Counted from the first letter of the stretch, positions 6,796 through 16,067 are shown. The stretch is DNA of 64,000 bases from Ignatzschineria larvae DSM 13226 (GCF_038500265.1 NZ_CP150637.1:2001501-2065500); one strand, 5' to 3'. The notes: generated by a model not told the origin, from the sequence alone. Translations and numbers: made by a program.

Positions 6796-9000
6796 CTAAC
6801 TAAAATCGATCGGATCAACCTCGATCAACAAGCGAATATCTTTACGTACATTCGCCTCATAAATATAACGTAGTTGCAGCGCCATTTGATGGAGTTTTGC
6901 CCGAGATTGGGATTTTAAAATAGTATGCACCCGATAGTAATCTTGCCGGCGGCTCAGGTTATTAGGCATCACTGGCGTGACTTCAACCTCCTCCATTTCC
7001 GGCAAAAAGGCCATAATTCCCTCTAAATAGTGATAAGCATCCATTTCACTGCGTGCTTCAACTTGAACTAAAATCTGGTAAGCATAAGGTGGCAACTCTA
7101 ATAGCTCTCGAATCGCTAAAGCCTCTAATGCATAAGCATGATAGCCTACTTTCGGCAACTGATGAAAAAGCGCATGCTCCGGGAACATTGTCTGCACCAT
7201 TACTTTTCCTCGTTTCTCACCACGGCCTGCTCGCCCTGAAACCTGAACTAAAAGCTGTGCTAGCTTCTCATCTGCCCGAAAGTCATTGGCAAAAAAGAGT
7301 CCATCGCTATTCAGTAGGACTACTAACGTGATATTGGGGAAATCGTGCCCCTTCGCTAACATCTGCGTACCGATAATAATATCGGCAGATTGCTCCCCTA
7401 TTTGAGTCAAGTGCGCTTCTAGATCACGACTATTTTTGACGCTATCTCGATCAAAACGAAGTACATTCGCTTGTGGAAATGCATCACTTAAAACCTTTTC
7501 AATCTTCTGTGTTCCCACACCTAACTCTTTGAAAGTCTTGCCACCACAGGCGGCACAATGATCGGGATAAGGATAGTGCCGGCCACATTGATGACAATGC
7601 AACTTTCCCGTTGTTCGATGATAATTCAGATAGCAGCTACAATGATCACATTCAAGCATCACACCACAATCAAGACAAGCTAATACCGGGGAAAATCCCC
7701 GGCGATTTAAGAAGATGAGGACTTGCTCTTTACGCACAATAGTTGCTTCAATCGCCTCTAATACTCGATTAGAGATACCATCATAGACCTTCTCTTCATG
7801 ACAATTGATAATCTCCCAATCGGGCATTTCCCCAGATACCCGCTCCGGCAAGGGATAGTAACGAAATCGCCCCTGTTCAATATTTAAAATACTCTCATAA
7901 GTGGGGGTTGCACTCCCTAAAATAAGCGGTACAGACTCTAAAATAGCCCGCTTAATAGCACTATTGTGCGCTGAATAACGTACACCATCTCGCTGAATAT
8001 AAGAACCATCATGCGCTTCATCGATAATCATCAAGCCTAATCGTGCAAAAGGGGTGAAGAGCGCTGAACGAGTTCCGATGACTAGATCTAATTCCCCCAA
8101 CATAGCACCTCGCCAAGTGGTAAATCGCTCGCTATCAGTCACTTGTGAATGAATAACTCCAACGCGAACGCCTAAAGCCTGAACGATTCGACTCACAAAT
8201 TGTGGCGTGAGACCAATTTCCGGCACTAGCATTAAGACCTGCTCACCTCTTGCTAATACCGCCCTTGCAATCTCCGTATAAACCGCAGTCTTACCAGAAC
8301 CTGTAACGCCTTCAATAAAAGAGATTCGATCTTGAGGACTTCGCGCTTCAACCGCTTGATGCACAACAGAATCAACAATCGACTGCTGTGCTTCTGTTAG
8401 CTGATGTGCGGGCTCTTTTGTAGGAAGCTGTGGTGAAGCAATCTCATTATGTAGCCGTTCCTGAACGTCTAACAGCCCCTCTTGGACTAAAGCCCGGCAA
8501 TGGTTTTTGAAATTAGGGAAAGCATGCAACAGATCCGCTTCGCTATAATGTTTGCCAGGGGAAAGAGATTTAAGGATCGCTATCTTCGCCTTTGCCCTCT
8601 GATTCTCTTTGGCTTCTCGCCACATCATGCCGGTAGGTGTAATTTGATAGCTAAGCCCAGCGGCAAATAGTGAACGACCTTGCCGAAGTGATACCGGTAA
8701 AAATAGCTGAATCACCTCCCCAATCGGAGCATGATAGTAACTTGCCATCCACTTCGCCAATGCTAATAGCTGAGGCTGTAAAATCGGGGCTTCATCAAGG
8801 ATTATTGTAACGGCTTTGAGCTTTTCACGAGGATAATTACTCTCTGATTTTACCGTCATCACAATACCCACAACTCGGCGACCAGCAAAATTGACCTCTA
8901 CACGAATGCCCTCTTTAACAGGAATCGGCGTTAGATAATCAAAAGTTTTATAGAGTGGACAGGGTAAAGCCACTTCCACAATATCTGCCGGTTGCTCCAT
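6796..9000 (-). CDS. priA: Primosomal replication-restart helicase PriA
   Basis: 3'-to-5' superfamily-2 DNA helicase that reloads the replisome at stalled or collapsed forks. It has an N-terminal 3'-DNA-binding domain (about 1-110), Walker A GVTGSGKTA (about 231-239), a DEAH box (about 328-331) and a zinc-binding insertion with eight cysteines in CxxC pairs (from CLDCGVMLECDHC to CAACGG). The length of 734 residues is normal. I place the start at the ATG at 9000, with GGAG six bases upstream; a TTG directly before it is in frame. Confidence 0.97.
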   Translation of the reverse strand: MEQPADIVEVALPCPLYKTFDYLTPIPVKEGIRVEVNFAGRRVVGIVMTVKSESNYPREKLKAVTIILDEAPILQPQLLALAKWMASYYHAPIGEVIQLFLPVSLRQGRSLFAAGLSYQITPTGMMWREAKENQRAKAKIAILKSLSPGKHYSEADLLHAFPNFKNHCRALVQEGLLDVQERLHNEIASPQLPTKEPAHQLTEAQQSIVDSVVHQAVEARSPQDRISFIEGVTGSGKTAVYTEIARAVLARGEQVLMLVPEIGLTPQFVSRIVQALGVRVGVIHSQVTDSERFTTWRGAMLGELDLVIGTRSALFTPFARLGLMIIDEAHDGSYIQRDGVRYSAHNSAIKRAILESVPLILGSATPTYESILNIEQGRFRYYPLPERVSGEMPDWEIINCHEEKVYDGISNRVLEAIEATIVRKEQVLIFLNRRGFSPVLACLDCGVMLECDHCSCYLNYHRTTGKLHCHQCGRHYPYPDHCAACGGKTFKELGVGTQKIEKVLSDAFPQANVLRFDRDSVKNSRDLEAHLTQIGEQSADIIIGTQMLAKGHDFPNITLVVLLNSDGLFFANDFRADEKLAQLLVQVSGRAGRGEKRGKVMVQTMFPEHALFHQLPKVGYHAYALEALAIRELLELPPYAYQILVQVEARSEMDAYHYLEGIMAFLPEMEEVEVTPVMPNNLSRRQDYYRVHTILKSQSRAKLHQMALQLRYIYEANVRKDIRLLIEVDPIDFS

Positions 9001-9137
9001 CAATCTCTCCTCTCCTCATAATTGCCGAATAGTGAACAGAGTATAGTTTACCATCTCTGTCTTAAATCCCTATAAGATCATTTTGTTGTATAAAACTGTC
9101 GCAATAAAAAAACCAAGCGCCCGAAGATGCTCAGTTT

Positions 9138-9305
9138 TATAGTAAGATCATTTGAAAATAAGCATTATTTAAATGCCGGCGCATCGGCTGATCGAGGTAA
9201 GAAAGCTGTTCTATCCGGCATTGTGTAAGTGGTGTTTAATAAGACTCTATGTCCTTTTAAATTCCCTATTCGCTGCTCTAAAACAACCCTGAAATCCTAA
9301 ATAAT
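9138..9305. repeat. Dispersed TIR-bounded repeat, copy B
   Basis: It begins TATAGTAAGATCATTTGAAA, keeps the AAATGCCGG...ATCCGGCATT core and the ATGTCCTTTTAAAT segment, but its far terminus is degenerate. It fills the gap immediately downstream of sohB, in the opposite orientation to copy A. The boundary near 9305 is approximate. Confidence 0.75.
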
Positions 9306-9312
9306 CATTCAT

Positions 9313-10500
9313 TTAGAATGGAATACGCTTCATAATTCGCGTCAAGAAACGAGAGAGTCCTTGGCGAACCGTTGTCTTCTCCACATACTTAATGCTATAG
9401 ACATTATAATCGTCAATAGCATCTAAAATATAAGCATCACTTGTTTTAAGTTCATCCACTAACTTTAATTCTAAGCCTTTCACCGCCAACCAATATTCAC
9501 CGGTTGCAATCGCTTCGATATCCAATTCAGGACGATATTGCTGTACAAAGCTCTTAAATACTTTATGAATTTCCACTAATTCTTCGGTAAATTTCTCTTT
9601 CGCCTCATCGGTATTCTCACCGAACATTGTCACCGTGCGCTTATATTCTCCGGCGGTAAACTGTTCATAATCCACATTATATTTTTTTAATACTTTATGG
9701 AAGTTTGGCATTGCCGCAACGACACCAATAGAGCCCACAATAGCAAAAGGTGCAGCCACAATATGATTCGCCACGCACGCCATCAAGTAACCTCCGCTTG
9801 CGGCGACTTCATCAACCGAAACGGTCAGTTTAAGACCTTTGTCCCGAATACGTACCAACTGAGAAGCTGCAAGCCCATAGCTATTCACCGCCCCACCTGG
9901 ACTGGTTAATTTCAGTAAGACTTCATCTTCCGGCTTAGCAATATGCAAAAGTGCCGATACCTCTTCCCGAAGATTCTTCACCTCTTCTGCATGCACATCA
10001 CCATCAAATTCTAATACATAGAGTGTTTTCGATTTAGGCTCAACACCCTCCTCTTCCTCTTTTTTCCAGAATTGCCAGAAGCGCTTTGGTTTTGTCTCTT
10101 TAGCCGTTTTTGCAGATTTTATACTCTGATTAGATTGTGTTGATTGTGTTGATTGTGTTGATTGAGTCGACTGATCTGATCCTACAGAGCTATCTCTCTC
10201 TGAAGCATTATCTGCTTCTTGCTTATTCTCTGCTTTATCTACACTATCAGCATTATCTGATTTTTTGTTTTTTGATATGTCAGATTGATCATTCTCTTCT
10301 GAATCTTGTTTACTAAACTCTAAAAATCCTTCCTCAATTTGGGTAAAACGATCGCCGAGATCTTTAAACTCTATTTTACCGCCACTATTGCCGCTATTCG
10401 TATTACGCAGTGATACCAAAAAGAGAATCAAGGCAATAAATCCTACTAATAAGGTCGCCGTTTTTGCCAAAAAAAGAATAAAATCAATTAAATAAATCAT
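9313..10500 (-). CDS. sohB: SohB-type S49 peptidase, membrane anchored
   Basis: Probable periplasmic or membrane serine protease of the S49 (SppA/SohB) family. A single N-terminal transmembrane helix (about 5-30) is followed by a charged linker. The S49 domain has KLTSPGGAVNSYG and the nucleophile region VDEVAASGGYLMAC, then VGSIGVV. At 395 residues it is longer than E. coli SohB (349). The excess is a low-complexity Ser/Asp/Lys/Gln linker (about 60-145) that includes four TQS/NQS units encoded by a 9-bp tandem repeat. Monocistronic; a terminator separates it from upstream ppiC. Confidence 0.9.
   Translation of the reverse strand: MIYLIDFILFLAKTATLLVGFIALILFLVSLRNTNSGNSGGKIEFKDLGDRFTQIEEGFLEFSKQDSEENDQSDISKNKKSDNADSVDKAENKQEADNASERDSSVGSDQSTQSTQSTQSTQSNQSIKSAKTAKETKPKRFWQFWKKEEEEGVEPKSKTLYVLEFDGDVHAEEVKNLREEVSALLHIAKPEDEVLLKLTSPGGAVNSYGLAASQLVRIRDKGLKLTVSVDEVAASGGYLMACVANHIVAAPFAIVGSIGVVAAMPNFHKVLKKYNVDYEQFTAGEYKRTVTMFGENTDEAKEKFTEELVEIHKVFKSFVQQYRPELDIEAIATGEYWLAVKGLELKLVDELKTSDAYILDAIDDYNVYSIKYVEKTTVRQGLSRFLTRIMKRIPF
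10127..10170. repeat. 9-bp tandem repeat inside sohB
   Basis: About four units of TGATTGTGT-like sequence encode the TQSTQSTQSTQS run in the SohB linker. The 9-bp unit keeps the frame, so slippage would change linker length without a frameshift. Confidence 0.7.
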
Positions 10501-10523
10501 ATATATCTATATCACCTAATGAT

Positions 10524-10558
10524 AAAAAACCTGATTCATCTTTTCAGAGAATCAGGTT
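10524..10558 (-). terminator. Rho-independent terminator after ppiC
   Basis: AACCTGATT/AATCAGGTT stem (10528-10536 and 10550-10558) followed on the minus strand by T6. It ends the bolA-ppiC unit 140 bp after the ppiC stop and separates it from sohB. Confidence 0.88.
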
Positions 10559-10698
10559 GAAATGTGTATTATCTCTACTAAACTACAGATTGTAGCAGAA
10601 TAATAATATTCGTTATCTAATTTAAGCATTCAACTTTTAATATAGATTAATCTTTCTATCAAAGCTGACTTTAAATGCTTTAGTTTATTAGATCGATA

Positions 10699-11592
10699 TT
10701 ATTTTTTCTCAGCAGGTAACTCAACTTTAACGCCTTGTTGTACTTTATTCACATATTCTTGGAATAGAGGCTGTGCAAGTTGTAATTTAGTTGCTTCATC
10801 TAAATCAGCATAAGGTTTGATATCAAGATCACGAACATCATCTAATACAATCACGTGATAACCAAATTGTGATTGCACAGGTTTTTGACTCATCTCACCT
10901 TTTTTCATAGTTTTAAGCGCTTCCCCAAAACTTGGATCCATCATTGATAAACGGAACCAGCCACCAATACTGCCATCACGTTCAGCTGTTGCTGTATCGA
11001 GTGATTTCTCTTTGGCATCTTTTGCGAACAATGCTTTTTTAGCTTCAGGTGTTTGCTCTTTGTTGATTGCATCGATGATTGCTTGTGCTTCTTCTGCAGT
11101 CTCAACTAAGATATGTGATGCTTCATACTCTTGTTTTTCAAGTTGAGAAACAGCGGCTTCATACTGTGCTTTAATCTCAGCATCAGAAATCTCACCTTTT
11201 GCTAACATATCTTGAAACAGAAGGTCAGATAAGAAAAGATCACCAATTAACTTCACCTTCATTTGATAATCTTTGTCTTTATCAAGACCACGCTTTGTTG
11301 CTTCTTTTGCTAATGCTTCCTGTGTACCTAAAAGGAGCACCAACTGCTTTGCAAGCGCTTCATTTTCGACCGCATTAGCTTCAACACCTTGAGAGAGAAG
11401 TAAGAAATTTTCAAATTCACTCTTAGATACTTCGCGTCCATCAATTGTAGCAACGGGATCTTGAAATACATATACAGATTCTTCCGCGACAGCAGGTGCA
11501 GCAGTTGTCGCAGCAGGTTGTTGTGCGACCGCCATTGAAAATGCACCCATTAATGCTGTAGTTAATAATGTTGTTTTGAATAATTTTCTCAT
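10699..11592 (-). CDS. Exported parvulin-type peptidyl-prolyl isomerase
   Basis: Predicted periplasmic folding catalyst of the PpiC/SurA/PrsA parvulin group, 297 residues. The N-terminal signal peptide (MRKLFKTTLLTTALMGAFSM, cleavage near AVAQQ) precedes an Ala/Thr/Pro-rich linker, a SurA-like helical chaperone part (about 45-150) and a parvulin domain. The domain shows EASHILVETAEEAQ, the GGWFR segment and QFGYHVIVLDD. It lies 13 bp after bolA, whose end overlaps the ppiC ribosome-binding region (GAGGAAAGAG), so the two are probably co-translated. The same bolA-ppi order is familiar from Pseudomonas. Confidence 0.9.
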   Translation of the reverse strand: MRKLFKTTLLTTALMGAFSMAVAQQPAATTAAPAVAEESVYVFQDPVATIDGREVSKSEFENFLLLSQGVEANAVENEALAKQLVLLLGTQEALAKEATKRGLDKDKDYQMKVKLIGDLFLSDLLFQDMLAKGEISDAEIKAQYEAAVSQLEKQEYEASHILVETAEEAQAIIDAINKEQTPEAKKALFAKDAKEKSLDTATAERDGSIGGWFRLSMMDPSFGEALKTMKKGEMSQKPVQSQFGYHVIVLDDVRDLDIKPYADLDEATKLQLAQPLFQEYVNKVQQGVKVELPAEKK

Positions 11593-11605
11593 TTTTACTC
11601 TTTCC

Positions 11606-11878
11606 TCATGGTTTTTGAGTCATAATTTGAATACTTAATGCATGAATCTCTTCTTGCATCATGGTATCTAATGCTTGATAAATCAAGCGATGTTGCTTAA
11701 TTAATGTCAATCCCTCTAATTTAGGTGAGGCAATTTTCACTGTAAAATGCCCACCGCCACCGCGTGCTCCCGCATGTCCTATATGCAGATGACTATCATC
11801 AATCACCTCTAAATAAGAGGGTGACAATGAATCCATTAACAAGCTTTTAATTTTATCTAATTTTGCTTGATTATTCAT
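11606..11878 (-). CDS. bolA: BolA-family protein
   Basis: Small 90-residue BolA-type protein. BolA proteins work with monothiol glutaredoxins in Fe-S cluster handling and affect cell shape under stress. The pattern LxVIDDSHLHIGHAGARGGGGHFTVKI and the conserved H-x-x-I-Y segment (KQHRLIYQAL) fit the family. It sits directly upstream of ppiC. The gap of about 190 bp to yciB suggests it may have its own promoter. Confidence 0.92.
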   Translation of the reverse strand: MNNQAKLDKIKSLLMDSLSPSYLEVIDDSHLHIGHAGARGGGGHFTVKIASPKLEGLTLIKQHRLIYQALDTMMQEEIHALSIQIMTQKP

Positions 11879-12071
11879 CTTTTTTATCTTTCTTTTAATA
11901 TTAAAGAATAATATTACTATTTAACTCTAATAAAATTTATATTGATAACTTATATTCACTATAGCTCATATATACCGGCGGAATCCAATTCCCACTTGTA
12001 TACATTATAAGCCTATCGAGTAACAGCTTCTTAAAATACTAATGAAGATCTTCATCCTTCTGAGATCTGTA

Positions 12072-12716
12072 TTACTCTTCTTGCTTCTGTTGTTCAATGC
12101 TCGCTTTTGCAATTTTATATGCCTTACTCTTTTTGACTAGATAGATAATTAGAGTTAAGGCTAATATAAATGTAATTGCAGGGTTGATAATCATCTTAAA
12201 AGTCATCCAAATATCATTTGAGAGCTCTAATAAGACAATAATGCTATTGAGAAGCGCCATCATCAACATATAAGCCGCCCACCATAAATTAGTGCGTAAC
12301 CATTCACTGTCTGGTAATTCTAATTCTAGAGGCTTCTCAAAAATCATCTTAATCGGTGATTTTTTAAGATAAAACATCCCAACTAATCCTAAGGCGATCA
12401 CCACATTAATAATCGTCGTGCGCCATTTAATAAAGATGTCATTATCAAAATAGATCGTCATCGCCCCGAACAGAATCGTAGCCACAAGAATCAACCAATC
12501 TTTACGCTTTGTCGTATAGCGAAAAAAGATCAGAGAAACAACTAAAGCAATAAAGGCACAGCCTACAAGTGCTTTCGTCGCAAGTACTAAATCTTTATTA
12601 AAAAAGAGGTAGATTGCAATAAAAAGAATGGTTCCTAATCCTAAGATTAGCTGGGGGATGGCTTGATATTTAGATTTCTTTGATAACTCGGTCAAGGGAA
12701 GCTCCATCAAATACAT
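12072..12716 (-). CDS. yciB: Inner-membrane septation protein YciB
   Basis: YciB (IspZ/septation protein A) family inner-membrane protein linked to envelope synthesis and septation. It has five to six hydrophobic segments; NLWWAAYMLMMALLNSIIV and DIWMTFKMIINPAITFI match the conserved C-terminal half. At 214 residues it is somewhat longer than E. coli YciB (179). Its start overlaps the end of fabD by 47 bp (38 bp if the ATG at 12707 is used). Neither start has a clear Shine-Dalgarno sequence, so translational coupling to fabD is likely. Confidence 0.88.
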   Translation of the reverse strand: MYLMELPLTELSKKSKYQAIPQLILGLGTILFIAIYLFFNKDLVLATKALVGCAFIALVVSLIFFRYTTKRKDWLILVATILFGAMTIYFDNDIFIKWRTTIINVVIALGLVGMFYLKKSPIKMIFEKPLELELPDSEWLRTNLWWAAYMLMMALLNSIIVLLELSNDIWMTFKMIINPAITFILALTLIIYLVKKSKAYKIAKASIEQQKQEE

Positions 12717-13611
12717 TATAAGTGATTAAACTTTTATCAATACGGCGAATTAACCCTGTTAAGACTTTACCTGGGCCACATTCAACAATTGTTGTGACCC
12801 CTTCACGAACTAATTGCTCGATCGTTTCTGTCCATCTCACAGGCTCATAAAGCTGACTAATCAGCGCTGTTTTAATCTCTTCTACATCATAATGGGCTTG
12901 CACATCTACGTTATGAATCACCACTTCACTCGGTGAAGCTAGCAACATGTTATCTAGCATCGTTGCAAGACGTTCTGCCGCAGGTTTCATTAATACAGAG
13001 TGAGATGGCACTGAAACAGGTAGCAAGAGCGCCCGTTTTGCACCTCGTTCTTTTGCAAGATCGCAGGCAGCCGCTACCGCCTCTTTTTGACCGGCAATCA
13101 CAACTTGTCCTGGAGAATTAAAATTCACAGCAGATACAATACCTTTTTCTGCTGAATCTTCACAAAGCGCTATAACAGCCGCATCATCTAATCCCAAAAT
13201 TGCAGCCATTGCCCCTGTTCCTTCCGGCACTGCTTCTTGCATATATTGTCCGCGGAAATGCACTAATCGTACCGCATCTTTAAATGCCATAACACCAGCA
13301 GCGACTAAGGCAGAGTACTCACCTAAGCTATGACCTGCAAAAAAAGCAGGTTTTGCACCATTTTCTGCGATCCATACACGCCACAGTGCGATACTGACAG
13401 TTAAAATCGCAGGTTGCGTGATCTCTGTTTTGCCAAGGGCAACTTCATCACCGCTGCGAATAATATCAGATAGAGAAAAACCTAAAGCCTCATCAGCCTC
13501 TAATAAAGTCTGTTCAACAATGGCATGATCTAACAGATCTGCAATCATACCTACAGATTGAGATCCTTGTCCTGGAAATACAAATGCTAATGTTTGATTA
13601 ATCTCGCTCAT
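12670..13611 (-). CDS. fabD: Malonyl-CoA:ACP transacylase
   Basis: Transfers malonyl groups from CoA to acyl carrier protein for fatty-acid synthesis. FPGQGSQ near the N-terminus, the nucleophile Ser95 in GHSLGEY, the conserved arginine region MQEAVPEGTGAMAAILG and the VPSHSVLM histidine are all present. The length (313) is normal. It is the third lipid gene after plsX and fabH, but a 330-bp gap with a 16-bp perfect hairpin separates it from fabH. Unlike in E. coli, fabG, acpP and fabF do not follow; yciB does. Confidence 0.97.
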   Translation of the reverse strand: MSEINQTLAFVFPGQGSQSVGMIADLLDHAIVEQTLLEADEALGFSLSDIIRSGDEVALGKTEITQPAILTVSIALWRVWIAENGAKPAFFAGHSLGEYSALVAAGVMAFKDAVRLVHFRGQYMQEAVPEGTGAMAAILGLDDAAVIALCEDSAEKGIVSAVNFNSPGQVVIAGQKEAVAAACDLAKERGAKRALLLPVSVPSHSVLMKPAAERLATMLDNMLLASPSEVVIHNVDVQAHYDVEEIKTALISQLYEPVRWTETIEQLVREGVTTIVECGPGKVLTGLIRRIDKSLITYNVFDGASLDRVIKEI

Positions 13612-13793
13612 CTCTTCTTCTCTTTTACTATAAATTAATCTTAATTCATTTAGCTTAATTCAATCTTAAGCTATAAATAATATTACTTTGATCAATCTGT
13701 CGATATTACAATACTGCGATAAAGAGTATCGACCCTTTCGCTAGCACACGCTGTCTCTTTGACATTCTTAATGCAACAGAGGCTTCTTACACT

Positions 13794-13841
13794 ATAGGAT
13801 CGTAATAGAATACCACTATGTTGTCTCTATTACGATCCTAT
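13794..13841. repeat. 16-bp perfect inverted repeat between fabH and fabD
   Basis: ATAGGATCGTAATAGA (13794-13809) and its exact reverse complement (13826-13841) are separated by 16 nt. In mRNA this is a long stable hairpin between fabH and fabD. No clear T-run follows on the minus strand, so it is more likely a processing or stability element, or an insertion remnant, than a terminator. The rest of the 330-bp gap shows nothing else. Confidence 0.7.
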
Positions 13842-13940
13842 TCAATTTCTATATCACGCCACTTGGGACAAACTCTATCAATCAATGCATCAGCCTAATA
13901 TTCTGATATCATTTTATGAGCTATCTATGGATATTAATCA

Positions 13941-14894
13941 CTACATTCTGACTAGCGCTGAACCCCACGTAAAACCACCGCCGAAAGCTTCCATCAACAC
14001 TAAATCACCTTTCTTAATACGACCATCTTTCCGCGCCACATCAAGCGCTAAAGGAATACTCGCTGCAGAGGTATTGGCATGCTGATCAACGGTGACAATC
14101 ATCTTCTCTTTGGGCATACCTGCGCGCTTTGCGGTTGCCGTCATAATACGCAAATTTGCCTGATGAGGAATGAGCCAATCAATATCATTCCCTGTAAGAT
14201 TTGCTGCTGTCAAAGTCTCTTCGACAATTTCATGAAGCTTTGTGACTGCATGCCGAAATACTTCATTGCCTTTCATCTGTACAAAAGGATAGATATCGGG
14301 CTTAGAGATAACGCTCTTTTTCACAGACAAGAGATCTTGATAACGACCATCTGCATGTAGGTGTGTCGCAATAACCCCTTCATCCTCAGTTGCTTCTAGT
14401 ACAACCGCTGCCGCACCATCACCAAAGAGCACACATGTGGTGCGATCTTCCCAATCTAAAATTCGAGAATAGATTTCAGAACCAATAATCAATACCCGCT
14501 GTGCACTACCAGCTTTAATAAAATTATCCCCAATGGATAACGCATAGATAAAGCCAGAACATGCAGCACTAATATCAAAGGAAGCAGCGTGATGATTCCC
14601 GAGCATCTCTTGTACTATTGTCGCTGTAGAGGGGTAAGTCTGATCTGGTGTCGTTGTTGCAAGCACAATCAGATCAATATCATCAGCTGTAATATTGGCA
14701 TCCGCTAAGGCATTTTTCGCCGCTTCAAAGGCTAATGCCGCAGTCGTTGCATCATCATCTGCTATATGGCGTTGGCAGATACCTGTCCGCTCCACAATCC
14801 ATTCATGACTCGTATCAACCGTTTCAGATAACATCTGATTAGTGACAATATTAGGTGGCAAATATTGCCCTGTTCCGATTATTCTTGAATTCAT
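13941..14894 (-). CDS. fabH: Beta-ketoacyl-ACP synthase III
   Basis: Condenses acetyl-CoA with malonyl-ACP to initiate fatty-acid synthesis. The catalytic triad is visible: Cys112 in SAACSGF (same number as in E. coli), His in IPHQANLRI (about 244) and Asn in HANTSAA (about 274). C-terminal GFGGGFTWG-like sequence (FGGGFTWGSALVRM) closes the fold. Length 317, as expected. The start lies 11 bp after the plsX stop, so the two genes form an operon. Confidence 0.97.
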   Translation of the reverse strand: MNSRIIGTGQYLPPNIVTNQMLSETVDTSHEWIVERTGICQRHIADDDATTAALAFEAAKNALADANITADDIDLIVLATTTPDQTYPSTATIVQEMLGNHHAASFDISAACSGFIYALSIGDNFIKAGSAQRVLIIGSEIYSRILDWEDRTTCVLFGDGAAAVVLEATEDEGVIATHLHADGRYQDLLSVKKSVISKPDIYPFVQMKGNEVFRHAVTKLHEIVEETLTAANLTGNDIDWLIPHQANLRIMTATAKRAGMPKEKMIVTVDQHANTSAASIPLALDVARKDGRIKKGDLVLMEAFGGGFTWGSALVRM

Positions 14895-14905
14895 CCCTAT
14901 CCAAC

Positions 14906-15952
14906 CTATTCTTCTGACTGCTTCATCTCCGCAGTTTCAAATTGTTTACGCATCTTCTCAATGATCTTTTGCTCCACGAGCTTCACCGAAATCTCTATTG
15001 CATTTTGAAAAGAGATTCGATCAGCATTGCCATGGGATTTTACCACAATACCACGTAATCCTAATAAACTCGCACCATTATGTTTGCGAGGATCGAGCTT
15101 TACTTTCAAATCGTTAATAACAGGAAGCGATACTACCGCCGCACATTTCGTGAAAAGATTACGCTTAAATGAACTTGAGAGTTGATTCACGATCATTTTA
15201 ATCGTTCCTTCTAACGTCTTAAGCGCAATATTACCGGTAAAGCCATCTGAGACAATCACATCTACATCATCGAAGAAGATTCCATCAGGCTCTGTAAAAC
15301 CAATATAATTGAGCCCCGAATTTTCCATGAGAGGCACCGTACCACGAACTAACTCATTCCCTTTCATCGCTTCTGTACCGATATTCATGAGTGATACTTT
15401 AGGCTCGGGATCTCCACTCACTGCAGATGAGAGTAATGCGCCCATCTTCGCAAATTGATAAAGGTGTTCAGGCGTAACATCCACATTTGCGCCTAAATCG
15501 AGCAGATGAACATACCCCCGCTCTCTCAATGAAGGAATAGAAGTACAGATTGCCGGACGCATAATGCCAGGTAACGTTTTCAGGACAAATTTAGCGGTTG
15601 CTAGTAAGGCACCCGTATTTCCGGCTGACATCGCAGCATCCGCTCGTCCATCTTTAACACAATCAATCGCAACTCGCATAGATGAATCTTTCTTATTCCG
15701 CAATGCACTTTGCGGTGCATCATCCATCTCCACCACTTCTGTTGCAGGAATTAAGGTAATTCTTCCCGATTTAAAAAAAGGTTCTTTCTCCAACAATGGC
15801 AACAGTTCATCACTTCTACCAATTGCCAATACAGAAAGATTATCATGTACATTAAGAGCACTCACAACGGCCGGCAAGAACTCCTGGGCACCATTGTCAC
15901 CGCTCATCATGTCGACAGCGAGTTTAATTTGCATCTGATGATTCTTAATCAC
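14906..15952 (-). CDS. plsX: Phosphate acyltransferase PlsX
   Basis: Makes acyl-phosphate from acyl-ACP, the donor for the first acylation in phospholipid synthesis. LAVDMMSGDNG at the N-terminus, SAGNTGALLA, CTSIPS, LLDLGANVD, MNIGTEAMKG, VIVSDGFTGNIALK and GLRGIVVKSHG are the characteristic blocks. A GTG at 15952 with GGA eight bases upstream gives 348 residues; an ATG at 15934 is the alternative. It lies 116 bp downstream of rpmF, with a terminator in between, and directly upstream of fabH. Confidence 0.95.
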   Translation of the reverse strand: MIKNHQMQIKLAVDMMSGDNGAQEFLPAVVSALNVHDNLSVLAIGRSDELLPLLEKEPFFKSGRITLIPATEVVEMDDAPQSALRNKKDSSMRVAIDCVKDGRADAAMSAGNTGALLATAKFVLKTLPGIMRPAICTSIPSLRERGYVHLLDLGANVDVTPEHLYQFAKMGALLSSAVSGDPEPKVSLMNIGTEAMKGNELVRGTVPLMENSGLNYIGFTEPDGIFFDDVDVIVSDGFTGNIALKTLEGTIKMIVNQLSSSFKRNLFTKCAAVVSLPVINDLKVKLDPRKHNGASLLGLRGIVVKSHGNADRISFQNAIEISVKLVEQKIIEKMRKQFETAEMKQSEE

Positions 15953-15985
15953 TTTGCAATTCCTACTTCATTTTCCTATTTAATA

Positions 15986-16029
15986 ATAAAAAACCTACGC
16001 TATCTCCAATCCAAGATATATGCGTAGGT
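15986..16029 (-). terminator. Terminator/attenuator between rpmF and plsX
   Basis: ACCTACGC (15993-16000) and GCGTAGGT (16022-16029) pair perfectly with a 21-nt loop, followed on the minus strand by T6. It lies after the rpmF stop and ends about 35 bp before the plsX start. It would terminate, or partly attenuate, transcription running from rpmF into the lipid genes. Confidence 0.88.
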
Positions 16030-16067
16030 CTTTCGATAAATGTCTATCGATCCTAAATCAACGAGGA

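Noticed and set aside
13794-13841. Rho-independent terminator between fabH and fabD
   Set aside because: The stem is perfect, but no T-run follows on the minus strand, which is the transcribed direction.
15564-15938. Plus-strand 124-residue ORF
   Set aside because: Antisense to plsX, whose identity is certain.
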